Below are positions 17,819-26,713 of a stretch of DNA of 64,000 nucleotides, one piece after another; the first letter of the stretch is position 1, and each line of letters opens with the position of its first letter. The translations under genes were made by a program, and so were the position numbers. A model generated the notes under the pieces. That model was not told the DNA's origin. It saw nothing but the letters and a program-made list of their open reading frames with translations, and did no database searches. The stretch covers positions 16,741 through 80,740 of the forward strand of contig CAZOMY010000011.1 of assembly GCA_964581115.1 (NCBI GenBank), written 5' to 3'. The stretch comes from 2-02-FULL-55-14 sp964581115 (lineage in GTDB: Bacteria; Bacteroidota; Ignavibacteria; UBA10030).

Positions 17819-18487
17819 TCAGACCAGATCACCCTTTTCAAGATGCCGCTGTACATGCGCCCGCTGGGCTGCATGCGGGTCGTGTGTCACCATCACGATG
17901 GTCTTCTTGAATTCGCCGTTAAGCCGTCCCATCAACGTCAGGATCTCCTCCGCCGAAGCGCGATCAAGATCTCCGGTCGGCTCGTCCGCCACAATGATCA
18001 ACGGGTCGGTCACGATCGCGCGGGCGATCGCCACGCGCTGTTCTTGTCCGCCGGACAATTGCTTCGGGTAGTGATACATCCGATCCCCGAGTCCAACGAC
18101 CGAGAGGGCAAACTCCACCCGCTTCTTGCGCTCGGCCCTTGAGAGTTTCGTCAGGAGCAGCGGCAGTTCGACGTTCTCGAATGCGGTCAAGACCGGGATG
18201 AGATTGTAGAACTGGAAGATGAAGCCGATATTCTCCGACCGCCACTTGGCAAGAGCCGACTCACCGAGCGAGGCGATATCCGTTCCGTTGATGACGACGG
18301 TCCCTTTTGTCGGCCGGTCGATTCCAGCGATCAGATTCAGTAAGGTCGTCTTTCCCGAACCGGAGGGACCCATGAGCGCGACGAACTCCCCCTCGGGGAT
18401 GTCGAGACTGAGGTTGTTGAGAACCGGAACTTCGAATGAGTCGCGCTTGTAGACCTTGGCAACGTTGCGGACCTGGATAAGGGACAT
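17819..18487 (-). CDS. ABC transporter ATP-binding protein, LolD/MacB type
   Basis: 222 residues, the usual size for LolD/MacB ATPases. Walker A is G-P-S-G-S-G-K-T-T (40-48), the signature L-S-G-G-Q is at 144-148, and Walker B with D-E-P-T-G-D-L-D follows, then the H-loop V-T-H-D. The D-E-P-T-G-x-L-D motif is typical of the MacB/LolD/FtsE group. It would drive the two FtsX-type permeases encoded just downstream, with the adaptor encoded upstream bridging to an outer-membrane channel not found here. Confidence 0.92.
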   Translation of the reverse strand: MSLIQVRNVAKVYKRDSFEVPVLNNLSLDIPEGEFVALMGPSGSGKTTLLNLIAGIDRPTKGTVVINGTDIASLGESALAKWRSENIGFIFQFYNLIPVLTAFENVELPLLLTKLSRAERKKRVEFALSVVGLGDRMYHYPKQLSGGQEQRVAIARAIVTDPLIIVADEPTGDLDRASAEEILTLMGRLNGEFKKTIVMVTHDPHAAQRAHVQRHLEKGDLV

Positions 18488-18589
18488 GGGTGGCGATCCT
18501 GGAAGATTGCGGATTTTGGCCCCTTGACTTCGCCAGCGTCGGTGGCTCCGCCCGGGGCAAGATTGTCGATTTCGGATGATCGGACGAGA

Positions 18590-19774
18590 TCACTTTACCA
18601 CGACTGCTACACCATCCACGATAGCATCGGTTGGCTTGTCGACGACCCTCTCGCCGGAGGTCAGGCCTCCGATGATCTCGCGGAAGCCGCCGAACATCCG
18701 GCCGAGTTGTACCGGCACCTCGACGGCGCGTTTTTCAGAGACCTTGTACACGACCGTGCGGCCGTTGCGTTCGACGACCGCCCCGACAGGCACGGTCAGT
18801 ACGGGCTTCTGCTCGAGGTCCTGCATGCGCGATGCTTGCGTCAGGAAGAGGACCTTTGCGCTCATTTCGGGAAGTACGCGGGCGTCGTACGAGACGAAAC
18901 CCACCTTTACCATCACGGTTGCCTTCGCCCGGTCGGCAGTTGGGACGATCTTGGCAACGTACCCCTGATATCGCTTCTCCGGATACGCGTCGAGCGTGAT
19001 CTCTGTCGGCTGTTCTTGCATGATCCGCTCTATGTTCGACTCGGAGACGTCGGCCTCGACTTGGAGCGACGACATGTCGGCGATCGTCACGACGGCGGCC
19101 CGCGAAGAGGCGCTTGCAGCCATTGGAGCGACGATCTCGCCCACGTCGGCATTCTTCGTCAGCACAGTGCCGTCGAAGGGGGCGCGAATGAGCGTGTTTT
19201 CCAGCGCCACCTCGGCGCCCACCACCTGCGCCTTTGCGAGTTCGATAGTCGCGAGCACGCGATCAAAGCGTGCCTGGACGGCGTCAACCTCGGCCTGTGA
19301 TGCTAGTGATTTGTCAAACAGCGCGCGTGTGCGGGCGAGAGACTGGCGCGCGTCAACGAGTTCCGCCTCGCTCAGCCTCAGATTGGCCCGCGCCTGATCA
19401 AGCTGTGCACGGATGTCGTTGTCTTCGAGCCGGGCAATGACCTGATCTTTGCGTACGCGGTCCCCTTCCACCACTCCCAAGTAGACCAAGCGGCCTGTTC
19501 CCTTTGAGGCGACCGCGGCTTTGCGCTGAGCAACGACGTAGCCGCTGGCGGTCAGAACGGCATTCGTCTGGGCCGGCGACGTGAAGGCGGCGGTGACCAA
19601 TTTGACCTCAGGCGCCGGCGCGATGAGGCCGTCCCAAAAGTAGGAAACCGCAAAGAACATCACAATGACGAATGCAAGCCACAGTCCGATCTTGAGCGGC
19701 GAAAACCGGGGAGGGGGCGGCTCCGAAGAGCGGTCGATGCGGAGCGCTGAAAGATCAGCGTTCTTTGCTTCCAT
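18590..19774 (-). CDS. Periplasmic adaptor (HlyD/MacA family) of the ABC export system
   Basis: 394 residues. It has an N-terminal membrane anchor (about 31-49), then the biotinyl-lipoyl-like half motif, a helical hairpin (about 120-175) rich in Leu/Ala/Glu, the second lipoyl half N-T-L-I-R-A-P-F-D-G-T-V (the family signature), and beta-barrel and membrane-proximal domains. MacA-type adaptors connect an inner-membrane MacB-like pump to a TolC-like duct. The substrate is unknown. First gene of the operon adaptor-ATPase-permease-permease-propeller-lipocalin. The 218 bases upstream hold no clear gene. Confidence 0.88.
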   Translation of the reverse strand: MEAKNADLSALRIDRSSEPPPPRFSPLKIGLWLAFVIVMFFAVSYFWDGLIAPAPEVKLVTAAFTSPAQTNAVLTASGYVVAQRKAAVASKGTGRLVYLGVVEGDRVRKDQVIARLEDNDIRAQLDQARANLRLSEAELVDARQSLARTRALFDKSLASQAEVDAVQARFDRVLATIELAKAQVVGAEVALENTLIRAPFDGTVLTKNADVGEIVAPMAASASSRAAVVTIADMSSLQVEADVSESNIERIMQEQPTEITLDAYPEKRYQGYVAKIVPTADRAKATVMVKVGFVSYDARVLPEMSAKVLFLTQASRMQDLEQKPVLTVPVGAVVERNGRTVVYKVSEKRAVEVPVQLGRMFGGFREIIGGLTSGERVVDKPTDAIVDGVAVVVK

Positions 19775-19992
19775 ATCAGGTCAGAATTGACGTAGCGATC
19801 GGTCGGGTTTGTAGTAGACAAGATACTCAAAAAACCGGCATGGTAGCGGAGCAGTTCTCTTGCATCTTCCAATACACCTCAAGGTCGGGGTGCAAGATCA
19901 TACGCATGAACATACGGCATAGTTGTCCGCCGGTTGATGAGAATTCGGCCAACGGAGGACGGCGGTCGGTGAAAAGCACAACAAGAACCGCT

Positions 19993-21453
19993 CTATGGCC
20001 GCAGAGGGTCCGGGCGAACCTTGTTAGAACGTTGGTAAGACGGGATGATGAATGGCTCGCCGAAGAGATAGTATCGCCGGCGTTCCGACAAGGACAACAG
20101 CGCTCCCTGCGTAAAGAGAGGCCGAGCGGGATCGAGCGACGACGATCCATCGATCCAGCCTTGAAGGAATGGGCGGTCCTCCAAGGCAAGCAGAGGTTGC
20201 AAGACGTCCAAGAGCGCGGCATTCGAAATGGTGGCCGGACGCCGCAGGGCTTTGAGGAGATAGGCTTTCACGACGGTGTCGAGCGATCGCCCATTCTTTG
20301 CGGCCATGACTGCAAGTTGATGTGCGAGGATGTCGCCGCGTCGGTACGGCATCCGTTGCAACTCTCGTCCGCCCGACGTCCCGTTCACCAGCGCCTGGTT
20401 CTTCAGCGTGAGCATCGACGACGAGAAGTACTCCTTCAGATTCGCATTGATGTCGTCCAGGTATTCTTGCGGTGTGATCAAACCCGCCTGCAGGAGGAAC
20501 CGTCGCGCGTAGTAATCGGCGAAACCCTCTGTGAACCAATAGACGAGCGCTTCAGGCTCCTCGCGCTCCGTGCGGTCGCCATTCCACGCATGAAAGATCT
20601 CGTGAGCCAGCAGTCGCTTCAGCCGAAGGTCGATCGTTCGATCGTCCGACAGAAAGAGACCGAACGAATTGACCCGACCCGTCCCGCCCTGATCGTTATC
20701 GCCTCCGATCCCGAGAGCGGTCACGAGAAAGAACGGGAAATCGTGATCGTCGAAGAAGTCGCGCTCGGTCTGGATGATCGTCCGTACGAGGCGCAACAAT
20801 TCACCCTCGTCAAAGCTCCACGAACCATGCGTAGCCACCGCAACAGTACGATCGTGAACGACGGTCTCACGCATACGCACTTGGCCGCCCATCCAAATGC
20901 TGTGGCGGAACCATGGCATGGTCAGCCGGGTTTGCAACGGTCCGGCACCAAGACCGAAGGATGAAGCGAACGACCAGTCAGACGGTGTATCGGTCCAGGC
21001 GACCTCAATGTCGAGTGAATCCGGAACGTTGGGAACGATGAGGATGCTATTGCCGAGAGCGTGGATCAACCCCGGCCGTACGACCGCCTGATAGTGATCG
21101 CCAAGTTCGACGACCCCCGTTCGAAGCTCGCGAACACGATAGCAGAATGCAACGCGGGACATCCCGTTATGTCGAAGCCAGACCTTCGTGCGGTCTGATG
21201 TCGGCGAGAGTGCGGCGCCTGCGGTCAACGCGTGGAGATCAAAGATTCCTTCGAACTGCTCTTGCCCGCCATAGTCGTCCGGAAGATCGAGCATGGTACT
21301 GTCGGCGGTGCGGGGCGCGAAGTCGACGTAGACATCAAGCGTAAGGCGATCGCCTTCAGGGGTCGGAGAGAATCGGTACAGCAGGTCGGGCTGGGCGCGC
21401 AGGGCGGCTGCGGCGAGGACAAGGACGAACAAAAGAGGGCGAAAGCGGCTCAT
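19993..21453 (-). CDS. Secreted M61-like zinc metallopeptidase
   Basis: 486 residues from the ATG at 21453, chosen because a GGAG lies 5 bases ahead. An upstream ATG at 21483 would add ten residues. It has a signal peptide ending A-L-R-A. The zinc site is H-E-I-F-H (His284, Glu285, His288), and the third ligand is probably Glu309 in W-F-T-E-G-F-A-D-Y-Y, the pattern of M1/M61 gluzincins. The long N-terminal beta region and absence of the M1 G-A-M-E-N motif favour the M61 glycyl-aminopeptidase group. It probably acts in the periplasm or outside the cell. Confidence 0.72.
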   Translation of the reverse strand: MSRFRPLLFVLVLAAAALRAQPDLLYRFSPTPEGDRLTLDVYVDFAPRTADSTMLDLPDDYGGQEQFEGIFDLHALTAGAALSPTSDRTKVWLRHNGMSRVAFCYRVRELRTGVVELGDHYQAVVRPGLIHALGNSILIVPNVPDSLDIEVAWTDTPSDWSFASSFGLGAGPLQTRLTMPWFRHSIWMGGQVRMRETVVHDRTVAVATHGSWSFDEGELLRLVRTIIQTERDFFDDHDFPFFLVTALGIGGDNDQGGTGRVNSFGLFLSDDRTIDLRLKRLLAHEIFHAWNGDRTEREEPEALVYWFTEGFADYYARRFLLQAGLITPQEYLDDINANLKEYFSSSMLTLKNQALVNGTSGGRELQRMPYRRGDILAHQLAVMAAKNGRSLDTVVKAYLLKALRRPATISNAALLDVLQPLLALEDRPFLQGWIDGSSSLDPARPLFTQGALLSLSERRRYYLFGEPFIIPSYQRSNKVRPDPLRP

Positions 21454-21586
21454 GCGACTCCGGACAGAGTGAAAGGCATACACTGTTTACGGAGAGCCGG
21501 CGGAGGAAGTTCCACCGATCATCGCCGGTGGACGCTTGGCAACGAACGGCGCCATACGTGCGTGATGGCATCGACACGCGTCTGTT

Positions 21587-22237
21587 TCATACGCCGCCCG
21601 GTCGCCGATGCCTGTCGCCGTTCCCCCGTTCTTGCTCGGGCACGAGATAGATCAGTGGTACGCCACCGACGGTGACAAGCATTTTCACGGCGACGTTCGT
21701 GCCGACGATGGCCCAAACGACGGTGGTGTCGTAGGCGCCGCCGAAGGCAAGGAATGCAAACAACAAGCTGTCAACGGGAACGCTCACGCCGTTACTGACG
21801 AGCACGCGCATCCACTGACGTCGCATCCCCATCCGGTCGATCCAATACTGATACACCGACGTATCGAGCAATTCCGATGCCACTTCCGCGATGATGGAAG
21901 CGCCGACGATGCGCCAGACAGGGGCGAGAAGCAGCGCGAACGATGTCTGTTCGCCCACAGCCGGATCGGCCGGCAACTGCCCGACGAACCAGAAGAAGGC
22001 AGCCATGACGACGTTGATGACGGCAGCCACGATGATCATCGTCCGTGCCGCTGAGATGCCGGCGGTTTTGTGGACCAGATCGCGCAACGTAAACGTGAAG
22101 GGATAGATGAGCGTTCCGGCGTCCATCGACCAGCCGGCGAGCAGGACGATGCGCAGGCTTGCGATATCGGAGAGCATCTGAGCGGCGGTGTAGGCCGCAA
22201 CGACGATCACGAGACGTCGCGTCACAAGCCCGTCCAT
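21587..22237 (-). CDS. Queuosine-precursor transporter (YhhQ / DUF165 family)
   Basis: 216 residues with about six transmembrane helices. The family hallmarks are seen: G-T-L-I-Y-P-F-T-F-T-L-R-D-L-V near the first third, A-S-I-I-A-E-V-A-S-E-L-L-D-T-S-V-Y in the middle, and R-V-L-V-S-N-G-V-S-V-P-V-D-S. YhhQ imports preQ0/preQ1 for the tRNA modification queuosine. The ATG at 22237 has a GGAG 6 bases ahead and was preferred to the one at 22255. The gene begins inside the end of the SDR gene, so the two are coupled. Confidence 0.88.
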   Translation of the reverse strand: MDGLVTRRLVIVVAAYTAAQMLSDIASLRIVLLAGWSMDAGTLIYPFTFTLRDLVHKTAGISAARTMIIVAAVINVVMAAFFWFVGQLPADPAVGEQTSFALLLAPVWRIVGASIIAEVASELLDTSVYQYWIDRMGMRRQWMRVLVSNGVSVPVDSLLFAFLAFGGAYDTTVVWAIVGTNVAVKMLVTVGGVPLIYLVPEQERGNGDRHRRPGGV

Positions 22238-23022
22238 GCTGCGCTCCGCTCCCATAATCGCTCTTGCAGCTTCTCATCGCGGCTGAGCGAGGAGGGTGCC
22301 GCTTCGCGCGCGTCGGCGAAATAGCGACCGGTGACCCCCTCTACAAGCGGCGAGGTGGCCAGGAAGATCGTTGTCTCAGCGCCGCGGGCGACGGAAGCAC
22401 CGCTCATATTGAACCCGGCCTTGAGCAGCTTGGTGGTGATGACGCCCGGATGAAGCGAATTCGATGCGATGCCTTCCTTCTGCGTTCTCCGGGCCAGTGC
22501 ATTCGAGAACAGAACGTTGGCGAGCTTGGATGCGGCGTACGAGCGATAGGGAGAGAAAACCGCTGAGTCGTTGATCGTGTCGAGATCGAAGGCTCCTCGC
22601 GTGTGAGCAACGGAACTGACGTGGATCACGCGGGCGGATGACGCGGCGCGCAGACGGTCGAGCAGGAGGTTCGTCAGAAGGAAGTGTGCGAGATGATTCA
22701 CGGCAAAGGTCATCTCGAACCCATCGGCGCTACGCTCGAAGTCGTTCATGTAGACCCCGGCGTTGTTTGCGAGCACCTTCAGGGACGGAGCCGCGGCTCG
22801 AACATCTTCAGCGAGACGACGCACCTCGGTCAACGACGACAGGTCGGCATGGACCGGTTCCAGCTTCGCCGCCATGACCTTGCTGCGGATCTCATCGCAC
22901 GTCTTCGATGCCTTAGCGGCGGTACGGCCGTGCACGAAGACGCGAAATCCCCGCGCCGCGAGCTCCGTCGCGGTCTGCTTGCCGATGCCGTCCGTCGCGC
23001 CGGTGATGAGGACTGTGTCCAC
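22222..23022 (-). CDS. Short-chain dehydrogenase, retinol-dehydrogenase-like
   Basis: 266 residues. The nucleotide-binding motif T-G-A-T-D-G-I-G is at 7-14, N-N-A-G about residue 88, and the catalytic Y-x-A-S-K in Y-R-S-Y-A-A-S-K. The sequence (H-P-G-V-I-x-T-K-L, F-A-V-N-H-L-A-H-F-L-L-T) follows the retinol dehydrogenase/WW-domain-oxidoreductase-like group common in bacteria. The substrate cannot be told from sequence. A period-7 array lies 19 bases upstream of its start. Confidence 0.85.
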   Translation of the reverse strand: MDTVLITGATDGIGKQTATELAARGFRVFVHGRTAAKASKTCDEIRSKVMAAKLEPVHADLSSLTEVRRLAEDVRAAAPSLKVLANNAGVYMNDFERSADGFEMTFAVNHLAHFLLTNLLLDRLRAASSARVIHVSSVAHTRGAFDLDTINDSAVFSPYRSYAASKLANVLFSNALARRTQKEGIASNSLHPGVITTKLLKAGFNMSGASVARGAETTIFLATSPLVEGVTGRYFADAREAAPSSLSRDEKLQERLWERSAAWTGL

Positions 23023-23040
23023 GCGAAAATCAGGTGGAGA

Positions 23041-23075
23041 GATCAGAGGTCAGAGGCCAGAGGACAAAGGGCAGA
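23041..23075. repeat. Period-7 array (GGNCAGA units)
   Basis: Five adjacent 7-mers: gatcaga, ggtcaga, ggccaga, ggacaaa, gggcaga. The array sits in the 103-base spacer between the SDR gene and pntB, just upstream of the SDR start at 23022. It resembles the array at 13615 in being purine-rich with period exactly 7. Confidence 0.75.
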
Positions 23076-23125
23076 TTCATGTCGAGAACATCATGATGAC
23101 CTTGACGGGAGACGATCCACCTCCC

Positions 23126-24526
23126 TTATCGCTTCATCATTCCAACCAGGTTCGTCAGCGTGGCCTTTGCGTCGCCGAAGACCATCATCGTGTTCTTCTG
23201 ATAGAAGAGCTCGTTGTCCTCGCCGGCAAAGCCGGGATTCAAACTCCGCTTGCAGACCATGACGGTGCGGGCCTTGTCGGCATTGAGGATCGGCATGCCG
23301 TAGAGCGGACTGTTCTTCTTGTGCCGCGCGCCGGGATTGACGACGTCGTTGGCGCCGATGACGAGAGCGACGTCGGTGTTCTGGAAGTCGTCGTTGATCT
23401 GGTCCATTTCCAGCAACAGGTCGTACGGCACATTCGCCTCGGCCAACAGTACATTCATGTGGCCCGGCATCCGTCCGGCAACGGGGTGGATGGCGTAGCG
23501 GACCTCGACGCCCCGTGCGACGAGCAATGAAGCCAATTCCTGAAGAACATGCTGGGCCTGGGCGACGGCGAGACCGTAGCCGGGGACGATGATGACCGAC
23601 TGTGCATTCTCAAGTATTGAGGCGATATCGTCGGGCGTGTACCGGATGACGGTCTTCTGTTCGCCCGCGGTCTCGTCGGGACTGTAGTCGGCGCCGACGC
23701 CGGCGAACAGAACGTTCGCCAGCGACCGATTCATCGCCTTGCACATGATGTCGGTGAGGATGATACCCGAGGTTCCGACGAGCGTGCCGGTGATGATGAG
23801 GACGTTGTTACCTAGGACGAATCCTGTCATCGCGCCGGCGAGTCCCGAATACGAATTCATCAGCGAGATGACGACAGGCATGTCGGCGCCGCCAATAGGG
23901 ATGACGCTTGTCACGCCCAACACGGCCGAAAGGCCGATGATCGCCAGCGGTAGATACCACAGCGAGGGATCGGCCACGAAGAATCCCCCCATGACGATGA
24001 TCGCAAACAGAATGGCGGCATTGATCTGCTTCTGCATCGGATACAGAATCGGAGCGCTTTTCATGACGCCGTGAAGCTTGGCCGCCGCTACGAAACTTCC
24101 GACGATCGTCACCGTGCCGATAAGAACGCTCAGAACGATCGTAATGAGAATGACGAGATCGACCTCACCGCCGGCCCAGACATTGATAGCCGTGTTACCT
24201 GACAGCCGAAGGTATTCGGCGTACGCGACCAACGTCGAAGCGCCGCCACCAAGACCGTTGAGAACGCCGACCATCTGAGGCATATCGGTCATCTGTACGC
24301 GGACGGCCAAAACGACACCGACGGCGGAACCGATAAGCAGGCCAACGACGATGTATTCGAACGACAGGATCTTCTGGTCCATTAGCGTGACGACGATGGC
24401 CAGGAGCATCCCGAAGCTGCTGAGGACGTTTCCGCGCCGCGCCGTGCGGGCGGAAGAGAGCATCTTGAGCCCGAGGATGAAGCAGACGGAGGCGAAAAGA
24501 TATGCCAGGAGTGCGAAGGTGCTCAT
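23126..24526 (-). CDS. pntB: NAD(P) transhydrogenase subunit beta
   Basis: 466 residues from the ATG at 24526, which has a GGAGG 6 bases ahead. The frame is open further upstream but that part is not homologous. About eight transmembrane helices are followed by the NADP(H)-binding domain III with G-Y-G-L-A-V-A-Q-A-Q and the conserved Y-A-I-H-P-V-A-G-R-M-P-G-H-M-N-V-L-L-A-E motif, then the D-V-A-L-V-I-G-A-N-D-V-V-N-P segment. With the alpha subunits it uses the proton gradient to drive hydride transfer from NADH to NADP+. It overlaps the pntAB stop by 4 bases. Confidence 0.96.
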   Translation of the reverse strand: MSTFALLAYLFASVCFILGLKMLSSARTARRGNVLSSFGMLLAIVVTLMDQKILSFEYIVVGLLIGSAVGVVLAVRVQMTDMPQMVGVLNGLGGGASTLVAYAEYLRLSGNTAINVWAGGEVDLVILITIVLSVLIGTVTIVGSFVAAAKLHGVMKSAPILYPMQKQINAAILFAIIVMGGFFVADPSLWYLPLAIIGLSAVLGVTSVIPIGGADMPVVISLMNSYSGLAGAMTGFVLGNNVLIITGTLVGTSGIILTDIMCKAMNRSLANVLFAGVGADYSPDETAGEQKTVIRYTPDDIASILENAQSVIIVPGYGLAVAQAQHVLQELASLLVARGVEVRYAIHPVAGRMPGHMNVLLAEANVPYDLLLEMDQINDDFQNTDVALVIGANDVVNPGARHKKNSPLYGMPILNADKARTVMVCKRSLNPGFAGEDNELFYQKNTMMVFGDAKATLTNLVGMMKR

Positions 24527-24828
24527 TGGGCACCTCCGCGGCCGCGGCCGTCCTTCTTGAACATCTTTAGCATCCGGTCGGTCACGAGATAGCCCCCGAC
24601 CACATTGACCGTGGCGAAGATGACGGCCACCGTACCGAGTATCACGGAAAGCCCGCCGTGTCCTTCGCCGGCCGCGATGAGCGATCCGACAAGCGTAATG
24701 CCGGAGATCGCGTTGGAACCGGACATCAGCGGCGTATGCAAGAGCGGCGGGACCTTGCTGATGATCTCCACGCCGACGAAGGTGGCGAGGACGAAGACGT
24801 AGATCGATACCATCAACGCGTCGGACAT
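24523..24828 (-). CDS. pntAB: NAD(P) transhydrogenase alpha subunit, membrane part
   Basis: 101 residues with three membrane helices and the family motif P-P-L-L-H-T-P-L-M-S-G-S-N-A-I-S-G. This corresponds to the C-terminal membrane part of PntA in enterobacteria, encoded separately here as in Rhodospirillum. It overlaps pntB by 4 bases and starts 3 bases after the pntAA stop. Confidence 0.95.
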   Translation of the reverse strand: MSDALMVSIYVFVLATFVGVEIISKVPPLLHTPLMSGSNAISGITLVGSLIAAGEGHGGLSVILGTVAVIFATVNVVGGYLVTDRMLKMFKKDGRGRGGAQ

Positions 24829-24831
24829 CGC

Positions 24832-25977
24832 TTACTTGCCTCCTTTCCCGAGCATCGCCCGGACCGCCTCGTTGACGACCGCGCCGCCCCGGGTGAGGCA
24901 CGAGGATGCGAGGATCTCTTCGGTGGGGTCCGTCGGCGCGTCGGCCTTGGGATACATGTGCTTGAGCAGGTTGAAAACGTTGCGAGAATACATGTTGCTG
25001 GCGTCGACCGGAAGCAAGGCGGGTAGGTTGACGGCTCCGATGATCTTCACCCCGTGTTTGACAACGGTCTTGCCGGCGACGGTCAACTCGCAGTTACCGC
25101 CCGTTTCGGCTGCCAGGTCGACGATGACAGAGCCTGACGGCATCTGCTTGACCATGTCAGCCGTCACGAGGATCGGAGCTTTCTTGCCGAAGATCTGCGC
25201 CGTCGTGATGAGGGCGTTCACCTTCGGCAGGCGAGCAGCGATGGCGACCCGTTCAGCCTTCAAAAAGGCGTCGGACTGTTCCTTCGCGTACCCCCCCGTT
25301 GTCTCCACATCTTCCTTGGGCAGCTCCATCTCGACAAAAGCGGCTCCGAGGCTCTTGACCTGGTCCTTCACGGCCGGACGCGGGTCGAACGCTTCAACCT
25401 TGGCACCGAGGCGCTTGGCTGTAGCGATCGCCTGCAGACCGGCGACGCCGACTCCGAGGATCAGCACCGTGGCCGGCGAGACGGTGCCGGCAGCGGTCAT
25501 CAGCATCGGATACATCTTACCGACCTCCGATGCCGCGATCAGCACGGCTTTGTAGCCGGCGACCGTGGCCATCGACGAGAGAGCATCCATGCTCTGTGCT
25601 CGGCTGATGCGGGGGATGTATTCCATCGCATAGGCCGTCACCTTGCGGGCTGCGATCGCCTTGATGAGCGCCGCATTTGTGGCAGGGGAGAGGAAGCAGA
25701 TGAGAGACGTGTTGGCGCGGAGTTTCTTGACCTCGACGGGACTGGGAGGCTGGACCTTGACGAGCAGGTCTGCGCCTTTGATCACCGCGTCAGCCGAGGG
25801 GACGATCTTGGCTCCCGCCTTCTGATAGTCGGCATCGGAGAATCCGGCAGCTACACCGGCGCCGGCTTGTACAAGAACGACGTGCTTCTCTTTGACCACT
25901 TGCCCGGCGCTCTGTGGAACCAGAGCGACCCGAGTCTCCCGGATGGCGGTCTCTTTTAAGACACCGATCGTTGGCAT
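24832..25977 (-). CDS. pntAA: NAD(P) transhydrogenase alpha subunit, NAD-binding part
   Basis: 381 residues of the AlaDH/PNT family. The N-terminus is I-G-V-L-K-E-T-A-x-x-E-T-R-V-A-L-V-P, and the NAD-binding glycine motif G-V-G-V-A-G-L-Q-A lies near 175-183. Soluble domain I of transhydrogenase, it supplies NAD(H) binding. It is the first gene of the pntAA-pntAB-pntB operon. The enzyme would supply NADPH, which the uronate reductases elsewhere in the window may use; that link is an inference. Confidence 0.95.
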   Translation of the reverse strand: MPTIGVLKETAIRETRVALVPQSAGQVVKEKHVVLVQAGAGVAAGFSDADYQKAGAKIVPSADAVIKGADLLVKVQPPSPVEVKKLRANTSLICFLSPATNAALIKAIAARKVTAYAMEYIPRISRAQSMDALSSMATVAGYKAVLIAASEVGKMYPMLMTAAGTVSPATVLILGVGVAGLQAIATAKRLGAKVEAFDPRPAVKDQVKSLGAAFVEMELPKEDVETTGGYAKEQSDAFLKAERVAIAARLPKVNALITTAQIFGKKAPILVTADMVKQMPSGSVIVDLAAETGGNCELTVAGKTVVKHGVKIIGAVNLPALLPVDASNMYSRNVFNLLKHMYPKADAPTDPTEEILASSCLTRGGAVVNEAVRAMLGKGGK

Positions 25978-26114
25978 AGGTACTCCCTGGGTAGGATCGA
26001 CAAACGAACCGTCAATCTAGCGCAAAGTGTGGGAAAAGGAAAGGTGGAGCGGGTAGAGATCTGGGTGGATTAGGCAGTAGACAGGAATTATCGGCCTGAG
26101 ATCAAAGACCGTAT

Positions 26115-26227
26115 GCAGTAAGCAGGAACTCACAGGTTGTGGGCGGGCAGAGGTCCAATGACAAAGAACAGAGGATCTGTTTTCATGAATACCCTCCTGA
26201 GTGGTCCCCAAAGCACCTGCTTACTGC
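26115..26227. repeat. GTAAGCA-family hairpin, copy 1
   Basis: GCAGTAAGCAGG (26115-26126) is matched exactly by its reverse complement CCTGCTTACTGC (26216-26227). Between them lies about 90 bases with gtccaatgacaaagaacag-like sequence that recurs in related form at copies 2 and 3. It lies in the 413-base stretch 25978-26390 upstream of pntAA. The rest of that stretch holds only a continuation of the small membrane frame that begins at 26579. Confidence 0.7.
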
Positions 26228-26390
26228 CCATGCCCTCACCCCGACCCCCGTTTCTCCACCGCGATCCCACAGCCGCAATGATGGCGATCGCGAGCGTGGT
26301 GAGATTGGCGAGATACAGTTCGAGGCCGAGCGAATACGACCCGGCTCTCACCACGGCCAGCAACAGCGCCGCGATGATGAGCGATCGGAC

Positions 26391-26579
26391 TCACCGGGGC
26401 CATGCATCCGTAGAATCTTCGCGCTTGAAGCGGAGGAAGAGAACGGCGGCGGCGAACACGAAGAGGAACGACTCGGCTTTCATGACGGCGTCGAAATCAA
26501 AGTCGAGCCAGAAACGGACGGAAACATCAAGGACCACGAGAACCAGCAGTGCGGTGGTCCAGAATCGGCGGGATGTCAT
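26391..26579 (-). CDS. Small two-helix membrane protein, possibly a broken larger gene
   Basis: 62 residues with two hydrophobic helices (T-T-A-L-L-V-L-V-V-L-D-V and F-L-F-V-F-A-A-A-V-L-F-L). After the TGA at 26391 the same frame stays open for about 85 more codons and encodes two further hydrophobic helices (L-I-I-A-A-L-L-L-A-V-V and L-T-T-L-A-I-A-I-I-A-A-V). This suggests either two small genes or one four-helix protein split by a stop. I do not recognise the family. Low confidence as an expressed gene. Confidence 0.4.
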   Translation of the reverse strand: MTSRRFWTTALLVLVVLDVSVRFWLDFDFDAVMKAESFLFVFAAAVLFLRFKREDSTDAWPR

Positions 26580-26713
26580 GGTGTCAGTTCTTGCTGCGTG
26601 GTGCTTGACGTTGGGCGCTGGCGATCGGCATTGGTGGAGCCCGATGCAAACCCCAAGTTCCAGGACCAATTCTCAAACGCCAAGCGCCAAGAACGGAAGG
26701 AAGTAAGGATCAC

